A stretch of 25,378 nt of DNA from an uncultured Caryophanales bacterium (GTDB lineage: Bacteria; Bacillota_I; Bacilli_A; RF39; UBA660): positions 1 to 25,378 of the forward strand of contig CAMSXY010000001.1 of the NCBI GenBank assembly GCA_947065955.1, given 5' to 3'. Of the stretch, positions 16,972-23,239 are shown in pieces. The first letter of the stretch is position 1. Every line of letters begins with the position of its first letter. Below the pieces are notes generated by a model, which saw nothing but the letters and a program-made list of their open reading frames with translations, had not been told where the DNA came from and did no database searches. The translations under genes were made by a program, and so were the position numbers.

Positions 16972-17048
16972 GCGCCCTTAGCGCAATTGGATAGAGCGTT
17001 AGACTACGGATCTAAAGGTTAGGGGTTCGACTCCCTTAGGGCGCACCA
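16972..17048 (+). tRNA. tRNA-Arg (ACG)
   Basis: The cloverleaf is complete. The acceptor arm pairs GCGCCCT with AGGGCGC, with an encoded CCA. The anticodon stem TTAGA/TCTAA encloses loop CTACGGA, giving anticodon ACG (read as ICG). The T arm GGGG TTCGACT CCCT is canonical. Confidence 0.96.
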
Positions 17049-17053
17049 TTTAT

Positions 17054-17130
17054 CGGGAAATAGCACAACTTGGTAGTGCACTTGGTTTGGGACCAAGGGG
17101 TTGCAGGTTCAAATCCTGTTTTCCCGACCA
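17054..17130 (+). tRNA. tRNA-Pro (UGG), integration site of the element
   Basis: The acceptor pairs CGGGAAA with TTTCCCG, followed by A and encoded CCA. The anticodon stem CTTGG/CCAAG encloses TTTGGGA, giving anticodon TGG. The last 17 bases (17114-17130) are the start of the 41-bp attachment repeat, so the gene stays intact after integration. Confidence 0.96.
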
Positions 17131-17154
17131 TTAAGATTATAAAGCCTTGAATTT
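17114..17154. repeat. Left attachment site (attL)
   Basis: The 41-bp repeat starts TCCTGTTTTCCCGACC and ends CCTTGAATTT. It covers the 3' end of tRNA-Pro, its CCA, and the left half of the tRNA terminator. Confidence 0.95.
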
Positions 17155-17164
17155 CAAGGCTTTT
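17141..17164 (+). terminator. tRNA operon terminator formed across attL
   Basis: AAAGCCTTG pairs perfectly with CAAGGCTTT around AATTT and is followed by Ts. The right arm belongs to the element. At the other end the same left arm meets only AGGTTTTTTTTT, so the element supplies a better-paired terminator than the chromosome's own. Confidence 0.8.
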
Positions 17165-17192
17165 ATAATAAATGATTACTCATAGCCCTTAA

Positions 17193-17217
17193 AAAACACT
17201 TAATTTATTAAGTTTTT
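17193..17217. terminator. Terminator downstream of the integrase gene
   Basis: ACTTAA-TTTA-TTAAGT is flanked by an A run and a T run. It lies just beyond the frame-shifted end of the integrase gene and can act in both directions. Confidence 0.55.
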
Positions 17218-17224
17218 AGTAATT

Positions 17225-18312
17225 TTATAGATTTTGTTTTAAATGATTCAAGATGTCGATTGCTTTATCTTCATCATTTGGAATCATATGGGAATAAGTA
17301 CCCAGTGTCATATTGATATCAGAATGACCTAAACGTTCCGAAATAACTATAATGGTACATTCTTGGATAACAGTAAGGATGCATGACTATGCCTAAAGTC
17401 GTGTATTCTTATTTTTTTGACATTTGCTAAAGCACAATACTTATCTTTCTTTCTACCAATTGTTGTGGATGCGAGTGGATTTATTCCACCGAAGATATAC
17501 CAATTATCTTCAAAGCCTACACATGATTGGTAGAATTTTTTTAGTTCTTGTAATTGTAAAACCAAATCCTTATCAATTTTCACTTTCCGAATCGATCTTA
17601 ACGTTTTAGGAGTATTTACAATATACTTTCCATTTTTCTTTTCTTTGGAAATCGTCTTATGAATATCTAAAGAACCATTTATGAAATCGTTCCAAGTAAG
17701 AGCCAAACATTCTCCCTGTCTTAATCCTGTATAATAAAGTGTTTCAAAGAATGTTTTATAAACTTGATTCTCTACAACGGATATAAATTTTTGATATTCT
17801 TCATAAGTCCAAAAATCCACATTCTTTTTTAAATCCGTTTTTCTTTTAAAGTTACCTGTCATACTAGCAATGTTTTGTTTTAATCCATAGAATTTCATTG
17901 CATAGTTTAATATCGTTACCATAGCACCATGTAAACTACTGTTATATTTGTGTTTAAAGCCTTTTTCTTCGATTATACGTTGCCATTTGATATAAACACT
18001 ATTGGTAATCTTATTTAATCTGTAGTCTTTGAAATATGGAAGAATATAGTTGTTGAATCTACTAACAACAGAACGATAAGATTGTTGTTTCAATTTTAGG
18101 CTTATATGCTCTTTATATACTGTCCATAGTTCGCTAAAGAGTAGATTCGATATTTCTGCTCTATCCGATAGTTTAAACTCTCTTTCGGCCTGTAAAGCCT
18201 CTTTTTTAGTATCAAACCATTTTCTCTCAAATTGTTTGTGATTTCCATAAACATCTTCTGCATAAGTCCGAAATTTCCATTTCTTTGTTTTCTTATTTTG
18301 ATATACTGGCAT
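17225..18312 (-). pseudogene. int: Tyrosine recombinase (integrase), frameshifted
   Basis: The gene starts at 18312 and reads 321 codons to a stop at 17347. It has an N-terminal arm-binding domain (WKFRTYAEDVYGNHKQF), a core-binding region (about 55-150), the first catalytic Arg (R198 in YTGLRQGECLALTW) and box II with H304 and R307 (HDFRHSHASLLLSKNVP). The rest of the catalytic domain continues in another frame: VISERLGHSDINMTLGTYSH and on to a stop at 17225-17227, including the catalytic His of LGH and the nucleophile Tyr of TYSH. One missing base just after the codons for NVP explains it; the repaired protein would be about 362 residues, normal for this type. It would normally excise and integrate the element; the truncated product should be inactive. 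A sequencing error is possible. It overlaps the excisionase-like gene by 20 nt. Confidence 0.9.
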
Positions 18313-18592
18313 AATTTACTGCCGTATCATTCGCTATTACTTCTAAATACTGTTCTAACTTTGCCATTTTTGTGAGATATTCTAAATCAAGATTCAACTT
18401 TTCCACAATATATTGCATAGGAACAACTATTGTTTTCCCGTTAGGAACTTCTTTTCCACATTTATGAATCTCATTTATAATAGTATCTCGCATTTTAATA
18501 GCACTATCTCTGCCACAATCCATAATCTTCATAATATCATGAACATTTGCCCATGGCTTTGATAGGATGTTTAATAACTCGATACAGGACAT
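18293..18592 (-). CDS. Small HTH protein, probable excisionase/directionality factor
   Basis: A 99-residue protein. Residues about 15-45 look like a helix-turn-helix (NVHDIMKIMDCGRDSAIKMR), then a basic turn and VVPMQYIVEKLNL. This layout resembles the DUF3173/excisionase-like proteins that precede integrases in Firmicutes elements. GGAGGTG lies before the ATG. It is the first gene of the int operon, and its end overlaps the int start by 20 nt. The role is inferred from position and HTH; it may instead be a replication or copy-control protein. Confidence 0.6.
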   Translation of the reverse strand: MSCIELLNILSKPWANVHDIMKIMDCGRDSAIKMRDTIINEIHKCGKEVPNGKTIVVPMQYIVEKLNLDLEYLTKMAKLEQYLEVIANDTAVNYASISK

Positions 18593-18608
18593 TATTCACC
18601 TCCTCTCT

Positions 18609-18664
18609 ATACTGTCGAATTTGTCCGACAGTATCATTATAGAACGTAACTACAATATTGTCAA
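18609..18664 (-). promoter_or_regulatory. xis-int promoter with a perfect operator palindrome
   Basis: Reading the minus strand, TTGACA (18664-18659) and TATAAT (18641-18636) are 17 bp apart. Just downstream, over the expected start, a 9-bp perfect inverted repeat ATACTGTCG/CGACAGTAT (18609-18634) brackets an 8-nt centre. This is the placement expected for a repressor site that keeps excision genes silent. Either XRE protein in the element could be the repressor. Confidence 0.85.
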
Positions 18665-18683
18665 GAAAATCCGCCACTTTTTA

Positions 18684-18712
18684 TTGAAAAATATTTTGGG
18701 GTATGATATGAT
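18684..18712 (+). promoter_or_regulatory. Promoter of the four-gene cargo operon
   Basis: TTGAAA at 18684-18689 and TATGAT at 18707-18712 are 17 bp apart and diverge from the xis-int promoter about 20 bp away. Confidence 0.75.
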
Positions 18713-18745
18713 TGTTATAGAAAGCCGATAAAGAAAGGATTTTTT

Positions 18746-19150
18746 ATGAATAAGGAACAATTATTAGAGTTAGTAGATAGCTTAGAATTACCAAAGGAAG
18801 AATACTATATTTTATCAAGTGGATGTTTACTTTTATATGGATTAAGAGAACAAGCTAAAGATTTAGATTTATGTGTATCAACAGAATTATTTGAAAATAT
18901 GATAATGAAATTTGATATAGATTTATCTTCTAAAAATGATTGTGGATTTTATCGTTTGAATGATTTAGTAGAAGTTGTTGTCAATGAAAAACAAGAATTT
19001 AATAGAGATTTCAAGGATGGCTATCCTGTAGAATCATTACAAAGTATTTTAGATTATAAGATAAATAGAAATGCACCAAAGGATCAAGCAGATATTGTCA
19101 ATATTCAAAATTATTTGAATAATCAAGAAAAACAAATGAAAAAGTTGTAG
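18746..19150 (+). CDS. Nucleotidyltransferase-like protein (AbiEii/MNT-like)
   Basis: A 134-residue protein with a minimal nucleotidyltransferase pattern: a helix leading to SSGCLLLYGLREQAKDLDLCVS, with S25-G26 in place of the usual GG/GS and an acidic D39-x-D41 pair. A third element, DYKINRNAPKDQADI, resembles the Lys and Asp-x-x-Asp region of AbiEii-type enzymes. Proteins of this fold act as toxins that modify tRNA or as antitoxins that modify HEPN toxins. No HEPN motif is seen in its neighbours. AAAGGA lies 6 nt before the ATG; the next gene starts 10 nt after the stop. Confidence 0.6.
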   Translation: MNKEQLLELVDSLELPKEEYYILSSGCLLLYGLREQAKDLDLCVSTELFENMIMKFDIDLSSKNDCGFYRLNDLVEVVVNEKQEFNRDFKDGYPVESLQSILDYKINRNAPKDQADIVNIQNYLNNQEKQMKKL

Positions 19151-19160
19151 AGGTGTTATC

Positions 19161-19697
19161 ATGGATGAAAACAATTTAAAGTATGATCTAAAATTGATAT
19201 TGTTAGGGGCTCGTGAGAAGAAAGGTTATTCTCAAAGAAAACTAGCTCGAATTATTGGTATCCACCATTCTACTTTAAATGATATTGAAAACGGAAAGAT
19301 TAAAAAAATCGATGTAGAAGTATTACGAAAAATTGCAGAAGAACTAGATTTAAGTTTAGAGTTACTACTGAAAGCAGCAGGATATAATCAAGTAGTGAAT
19401 ATGTTTAAAACACAAAATGATCCGCTAGATAAAAAATCAACTAGAGATTTAAAAAATATGATAGAAAAGTATCAAGAATCACAAATGGATTTATTAGATG
19501 ATTCTGCTCAAAAAAGAGATAATGTAGCAAAATGTAGGACAAAATTACATCATATGATGATGTTGTTAGAGAAATATGATTATTACCAAGAAATATATCC
19601 AACCGAGAAAATATTAGCAGATGTGAAACAACTTTATGATGATTTGGAAATGAGTGCTGAAAAGTACGATTATAGTAAATTGCCTAGAGAGGAGTAG
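19161..19697 (+). CDS. XRE-family regulator with C-terminal helical domain
   Basis: A 178-residue protein. Residues about 10-70 form a Cro/C1-type HTH (REKKGYSQRKLARIIGIHHS, then LNDIENGKIKKI). Residues 85-178 are charged and probably coiled-coil, without a known enzyme motif. It lies between the nucleotidyltransferase-like and RelA/SpoT-like genes (10 and 6 nt spacing), a position typical of an antitoxin or autoregulator. It is also a candidate repressor for the palindrome in the xis-int promoter. Confidence 0.75.
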   Translation: MDENNLKYDLKLILLGAREKKGYSQRKLARIIGIHHSTLNDIENGKIKKIDVEVLRKIAEELDLSLELLLKAAGYNQVVNMFKTQNDPLDKKSTRDLKNMIEKYQESQMDLLDDSAQKRDNVAKCRTKLHHMMMLLEKYDYYQEIYPTEKILADVKQLYDDLEMSAEKYDYSKLPREE

Positions 19698-19703
19698 AAG
19701 CTA

Positions 19704-20132
19704 ATGAAATATGAAGATTTAGTGATAAAATCAAACAAAATCATAGAAGATATAAAAATAGAAATAAATAATCTAATGATTGGGATTTCGTATAAACTTG
19801 AATATAGAATTAAATCGGAAGACCATATTTATCGAAAGTTGGAAAAAAATAATTTAAAAAATATAACTGATGTAGAAGATATTATTGGATTTCGAATTTT
19901 AGTAGAGAATGAAGATTTATGCCATCGAGTTTATTCAATATTGGCTGATTATTATAACCCATATAAAATTTCTAATTACTTCGTTAATCCAAAGGATACT
20001 GGATTTAAAGCTTATATATTGAAATTAGATAAATATGATATAAATACTGAAATTCAAATTATGACATATGATATGAAAATCATTACAGAGGAAACACATT
20101 TTATTCATGAACAAACAAAGTATAATAATTAG
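19704..20132 (+). CDS. RelA/SpoT-domain protein (small alarmone synthetase/ToxSAS-like)
   Basis: A 142-residue protein consisting only of a synthetase-like domain. Conserved positions are R35 and K37 (YRIKSEDHIYRKL), D59 in VEDIIGFRI, and E116-x-Q118 in TEIQIMT, followed by the E/H helix (ITEETHFIHEQTKY). The G-loop is unusual: the GY-x-S-x-H of ppGpp synthetases is GFKAYIL here, and the Arg of EIQ-x-RT is Met. Family members make (p)ppGpp or, as ToxSAS toxins, pyrophosphorylate tRNA or make toxic nucleotides. The altered loop suggests a different acceptor or loss of activity. The start is 6 nt after the XRE gene. Confidence 0.7.
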   Translation: MKYEDLVIKSNKIIEDIKIEINNLMIGISYKLEYRIKSEDHIYRKLEKNNLKNITDVEDIIGFRILVENEDLCHRVYSILADYYNPYKISNYFVNPKDTGFKAYILKLDKYDINTEIQIMTYDMKIITEETHFIHEQTKYNN

Positions 20133-20200
20133 TAGTTTAGGTATATAGGTGCTACAAGGCAATAATTATATTATTTTGTTTATTGAAGTGAGGTAAAAGT

Positions 20201-20872
20201 ATGCAATATGAAAATGAAAAATTTATTATTTTTTATAATCATAATGATGAAAATATTGAACAATTAATTGCTACACTAGAATCAAAATCTAAAGAAATCA
20301 TAAATTTCTTTGGTTTAGAAAACATTAGTCGAAAAGTCATTATCAAAATCTATTATTCAATCGATGATTATAAGAAACACTTAATACCTTATCTTGAGGA
20401 AATGGGGGAAACTTATCATGATTGGATGATAGCCGATACTATGGATGACAATATTAATATGCTAGAATTAAGTCTTTGTCGAGAGTTAAGTTCTCATAGA
20501 AATGAAACAATTCAAGATCAAATGCAAAATATTTTACATGAATTTGCTCATATATGTCATCATGAATTGCTAGGAGAAAATAATTCACATGGACATATAT
20601 GGTTTTCCGAAGCACTAGCGACAAATTTATCGGGTCAAGATTATAGTGGTACTCAAATTATTTGTACTTATAAAAAACTAAAAAATGACTTTAATAATGC
20701 CCCTAATAATTATCCAACATCGTATTTAATGGGAAATTATATGATAGAGAATTATGGAAGAGATTTTGTATTAGGTCTTATTAAAAATTGGCAATTATTA
20801 GATGAATTTGCTCCAAGATTATTTGAGGAAACCAAAGCATTTTATAATAAAAATGAAATGAAAAAGAAATAG
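20201..20872 (+). CDS. Gluzincin-like zinc metallopeptidase (HExxH)
   Basis: A 223-residue soluble protein. H113-E-F-A-H117 is a zinc-binding HExxH, and E137 in WFSEALA, 20 residues on, is the expected third ligand. This is the arrangement of the peptidase MA (M1-like) clan, much shorter than true aminopeptidases. There is no signal peptide, so it should act in the cytoplasm. It follows the RelA/SpoT-like gene after 68 bp, with its own GAGGT site and no terminator between. It could cleave the XRE protein or another partner, as ImmA-type peptidases do with repressors; this is speculation. It ends 10 bp from the convergent XRE gene. Confidence 0.7.
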   Translation: MQYENEKFIIFYNHNDENIEQLIATLESKSKEIINFFGLENISRKVIIKIYYSIDDYKKHLIPYLEEMGETYHDWMIADTMDDNINMLELSLCRELSSHRNETIQDQMQNILHEFAHICHHELLGENNSHGHIWFSEALATNLSGQDYSGTQIICTYKKLKNDFNNAPNNYPTSYLMGNYMIENYGRDFVLGLIKNWQLLDEFAPRLFEETKAFYNKNEMKKK

Positions 20873-20881
20873 CACACAAAA

Positions 20882-21094
20882 CTATTTCTTTTCTATTGTA
20901 ACTGTATAACCATATTTTTTAGCAATTTTCATTAAGGTTTCAAATGTATATCTTCTAGTGCCTCTTTCATAACCTTGAACAGTCATTCCACTTAATCCAA
21001 TGTCATTTCCAAAGTCAGGCTGTTTTTTGCCAGTCCATTCTCTTAATATCTTTATAACTTCTTTTTCTTTATAATCATTAGCAACTATTTTCAT
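20882..21094 (-). CDS. Small XRE-family regulator
   Basis: A 70-residue protein that is mostly a helix-turn-helix: KKQPDFGNDIGLSGMTVQGY then ERGTRRYTFETLMKIAKKYG. AAGGAG lies 8 nt before the ATG. It is divergent from the unknown gene at 21188, and the shared 93-bp intergenic region holds a palindrome between the -35 and -10 boxes. The layout is that of an autoregulating repressor that also controls the divergent gene. Confidence 0.8.
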   Translation of the reverse strand: MKIVANDYKEKEVIKILREWTGKKQPDFGNDIGLSGMTVQGYERGTRRYTFETLMKIAKKYGYTVTIEKK

Positions 21095-21109
21095 ACATCA
21101 CGCTCCTTA

Positions 21110-21138
21110 TTGACAAGCATACACTATGTATGTATAAT
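21110..21138 (+). promoter_or_regulatory. Divergent-region promoter with operator
   Basis: TTGACA (21110-21115) and TATAAT (21133-21138) are 17 bp apart. The spacer holds a perfect palindrome CATACA-CTA-TGTATG (21118-21132), an obvious repressor target. Single CATACA and TGTATG half-sites recur near 21092 and 21161. Confidence 0.8.
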
Positions 21139-21187
21139 TGTGATATAATCCATTCAAAATGTATGGAATATTAGAAGGAGAGATAGA

Positions 21188-21547
21188 GTGTATCAGAATG
21201 TACCTTATAAAGGAACTAGAGATGAGATAAGTGGTAAAGACTTGGAGAAAGTGAAATTAATAACCTTAAAAGAAAAGGAATTTCGTAAAAATCGATATGT
21301 AGAAGAAATGGCTCATTATGCAATGTTATGGTTGAAGTATTTTAGAAATGAGAATACAAGTTATTATAATTTGGTAAATGCGGTTTTATGTGATGAATTT
21401 CATTACAGTAAAATGGAAATTTCTAAAATGGTGAATGAATCCATTTATGTCTTAAAGAATAAGTATAATATTGATGTAACTTCCTATGATCCATTGATAC
21501 TATCATCATGTGTCCCATTTTATCAAATTAAAGAGAATGTGAAGTGA
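21188..21547 (+). CDS. Unknown protein controlled by the divergent XRE regulator
   Basis: A 119-residue protein starting at GTG 21188 with GAAGGAGAG just upstream. It is charged and helical (EEMAHYAMLWLKYFRNE, then DEFHYSKMEISKMVNESIYVLKNKY), with no TM segment, no Cys cluster and no motif I recognise. Its strong but operator-controlled promoter suggests it is made only when the element is activated. It lies directly before the oriT-like region, so a mobilization accessory role is possible, as is an anti-defence role. There is no evidence for either. Confidence 0.6.
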   Translation: MYQNVPYKGTRDEISGKDLEKVKLITLKEKEFRKNRYVEEMAHYAMLWLKYFRNENTSYYNLVNAVLCDEFHYSKMEISKMVNESIYVLKNKYNIDVTSYDPLILSSCVPFYQIKENVK

Positions 21548-21564
21548 TTCACATTAAGCCAAAA

Positions 21565-21657
21565 AGAAGTTAGGCCTACTAACTTCTATATAAGGGTTTC
21601 AAAAGGGAAGATTCCCTTTGCACACCGTTATTGGCTTGCCAATATCGTAGTGTGTTA
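21565..21657 (+). other. oriT: Origin of transfer (oriT), MobV type
   Basis: Three hairpins lie in a row: AGAAGTTAG/CTAACTTCT (21565-21587), AAAGGGA/TCCCTTT (21602-21619), and a long one, CACACCG-T-TATTGGC/GCCAATA-T-CG-TA-GTGTG (21621-21654). The last ends in TAGTGTG|TTA, identical to the nick sequence of pMV158 recognised by the MobV relaxase MobM. The cut would fall between 21654 and 21655. A MobV relaxase is encoded in the same element, supporting the call. From this cut, the first DNA transferred would run rightwards through the relaxase and Rep-like genes. Confidence 0.8.
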
Positions 21658-21689
21658 CTAATTGGTTAGAAAGTTAATCATAATATTTG

Positions 21690-22118
21690 TTAATCTAGTC
21701 TCCATAGTTGAAACTTACCAGTAATGTTATTAACATCTTCTGTATTTCCATATATCACAGCTCCTAGATACTCTAGTTGATTATTTTCCTTTAAATTAAC
21801 AGAATTAACTAAATCATCATCTGTTTTAGTTTCTAACATATCATTGGGGTAGTCTGCTACTAATAAGTTTGGATTTTCCTTAGCTTTATCTATTGCATTT
21901 CTAAGTTTTGATGCTTTTACTTTTGTTATTATAAAAGGAAATCGACTAATTCCTAGATGACTTATTCCAGATTTATCAGTGATAATCGGTTTACCCATAA
22001 TCTCATTGCCTGAATATTTTCCTATGGAAATAGAAAGATGACCTATTATATTAAGTGCAACTTCTGGACTTACATTTGTTGCAATAATGCCTACAATTTT
22101 TTTATCTTCGTAATTCAT
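21690..22118 (-). CDS. DUF2000 family protein
   Basis: A 142-residue protein that fits DUF2000, a family with a peptidyl-tRNA hydrolase II-like fold: KKIVGIIATNVSPEVALNII, GHLSIS, a middle ISHLGISRFPFIITK, and a C-terminal YLGAVIYGNTEDVNNITGKF ending LWR. Biochemical function is not established for the family. AAAGGAG precedes the ATG. It lies between the oriT and the two-TM gene, probably as passenger cargo. Confidence 0.75.
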   Translation of the reverse strand: MNYEDKKIVGIIATNVSPEVALNIIGHLSISIGKYSGNEIMGKPIITDKSGISHLGISRFPFIITKVKASKLRNAIDKAKENPNLLVADYPNDMLETKTDDDLVNSVNLKENNQLEYLGAVIYGNTEDVNNITGKFQLWRLD

Positions 22119-22149
22119 ATTTTTTCTCCTTTATTATTTCGTTAAATTT

Positions 22150-22236
22150 CTAAAATAAAGGATAAAATACATTTTCAAGTACTTCAATTTTTGCCCATAA
22201 TTGTCCACCGTGCATGTTTCTTGGATATTTAAGCAT
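22150..22236 (-). CDS. Possible 28-residue peptide upstream of the DUF2000 gene
   Basis: An ATG preceded by GGTGGTG opens a frame encoding MLKYPRNMHGGQLWAKIEVL and eight more residues. It ends 31 bp before the DUF2000 start on the same strand. It may be a leader peptide or the remnant of a longer gene; nothing else supports it. The rest of 22237-22413 holds only A/T-rich DNA with a direct repeat of ATTATTCTATC (22276 and 22333). Confidence 0.35.
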   Translation of the reverse strand: MLKYPRNMHGGQLWAKIEVLENVFYPLF

Positions 22237-22413
22237 TTTTCACCACCATAATCTATAAATCATTTGTTTAATACCATTATTCTATCACATTTTCTTTATT
22301 TTTACTATATTTCTATTGCATATTATATTGGTATTATTCTATCCATAGTTGGTGTTTTTATGTAATAGATTGACTATAGAATATGCCCCATTAATGTGTT
22401 ATAACATAGCATT

Positions 22414-23001
22414 TTAGTTCTTAATTTGCAACTTTAATTTGTTGATTAGTTCTTCTTTTTGATTAAGAAATAATTCTGTTTGATTAAATAATAGTATAGC
22501 TGTTCCTATATATGATTGGTAGCAAGATTTAATTTCAGAGTATGCTAGAAATTTACTATGGTTGATTATTCCGTTTGTAGCCAATTCAACTATAATATGA
22601 TTGTTGCTAAATGGCGCTTTTTCAAAAATACTAACTATTTTATATAATTCTGAATTAAATTTACCTTTTGCTTTAATATTATTTTTTATACATTCTTGAT
22701 CTAGCATACTTATATAATCTATGCACTTTTTATAGCATTCATTTAATAGTAGTTTTGCATATTTTTCTTGATTTTTAATTTTGTTTTTTTCCTTATCATT
22801 TATAATAAAGTATGTAATGATAAAAATAATTATAATAATAGTGTTATTAACTAATAAATTTAAAAAGTCATAATTAAAATTCGTTGTATTTACTCCTAGT
22901 TTTGTAAATATATTAAAATAGTCGCAACAAAAAAGTGTTGTTGAACATAATAGTATGATAGAAATAACATAAAATGGTTGTTTATTTTGAAAATTTTTCA
23001 T
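22414..23001 (-). CDS. Two-TM membrane protein of unknown function
   Basis: A 195-residue protein. Hydrophobic helices lie at about 9-28 (PFYVISIILLCSTTLFC) and 47-67 (LLVNNTIIIIIFIITYFII), followed by a basic stop-transfer stretch (NDKEKNKIKNQEKYAK) and a cytoplasmic domain of about 125 residues with no motif I know. An extended -10 (TGTTATAAT, 23032-23024) gives it its own promoter with a very short leader. A membrane anchor plus a soluble domain, independently expressed in a mobile element, is compatible with an immunity or defence role, but nothing proves it. Confidence 0.6.
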   Translation of the reverse strand: MKNFQNKQPFYVISIILLCSTTLFCCDYFNIFTKLGVNTTNFNYDFLNLLVNNTIIIIIFIITYFIINDKEKNKIKNQEKYAKLLLNECYKKCIDYISMLDQECIKNNIKAKGKFNSELYKIVSIFEKAPFSNNHIIVELATNGIINHSKFLAYSEIKSCYQSYIGTAILLFNQTELFLNQKEELINKLKLQIKN

Positions 23002-23039
23002 TTTTCACTTTCACTTCGTTTTTATTATAACATATTATT

Positions 23040-23234
23040 TTATAATTCTCTTTCCCAATCTTTTTCATGGCAGAAATGCAATTTTTGATTGATTTCTTCC
23101 TCTTTTGAAGTATCTTTGCAAATATCTTCTACATCTTGTCTGTTATAGAAATCATGATTGTAATAGTCGATTACTTCCTTTGTTACAATGTCCTTTTCTT
23201 TTTCAGTACCTAAATGTAAGATTTTACGAAACAT
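23040..23234 (-). CDS. Small acidic protein after the relaxase
   Basis: A 64-residue frame starting 5 bp after the relaxase stop, with no clear ribosome binding site. The sequence is charged (EKEKDIVTKEVIDYYNHDF, then EEEINQKLHFCHEKDWERE), with two Cys and no known motif. Position suggests the third gene of the rep-mob operon. Confidence 0.45.
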   Translation of the reverse strand: MFRKILHLGTEKEKDIVTKEVIDYYNHDFYNRQDVEDICKDTSKEEEINQKLHFCHEKDWEREL

Positions 23235-23239
23235 AAATT

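Noticed and set aside
20882..21094. Calling the small XRE gene an anti-CRISPR-associated (aca) regulator
   Set aside because: It is divergent rather than co-directional with the unknown gene, and small XRE repressors are common in mobile elements; kept only as an idea to test.
22266..22277. TTTAATACCAT matching the reverse complement of the CRISPR repeat end
   Set aside because: Only 11 bases of very AT-rich sequence, with no further similarity; likely chance.
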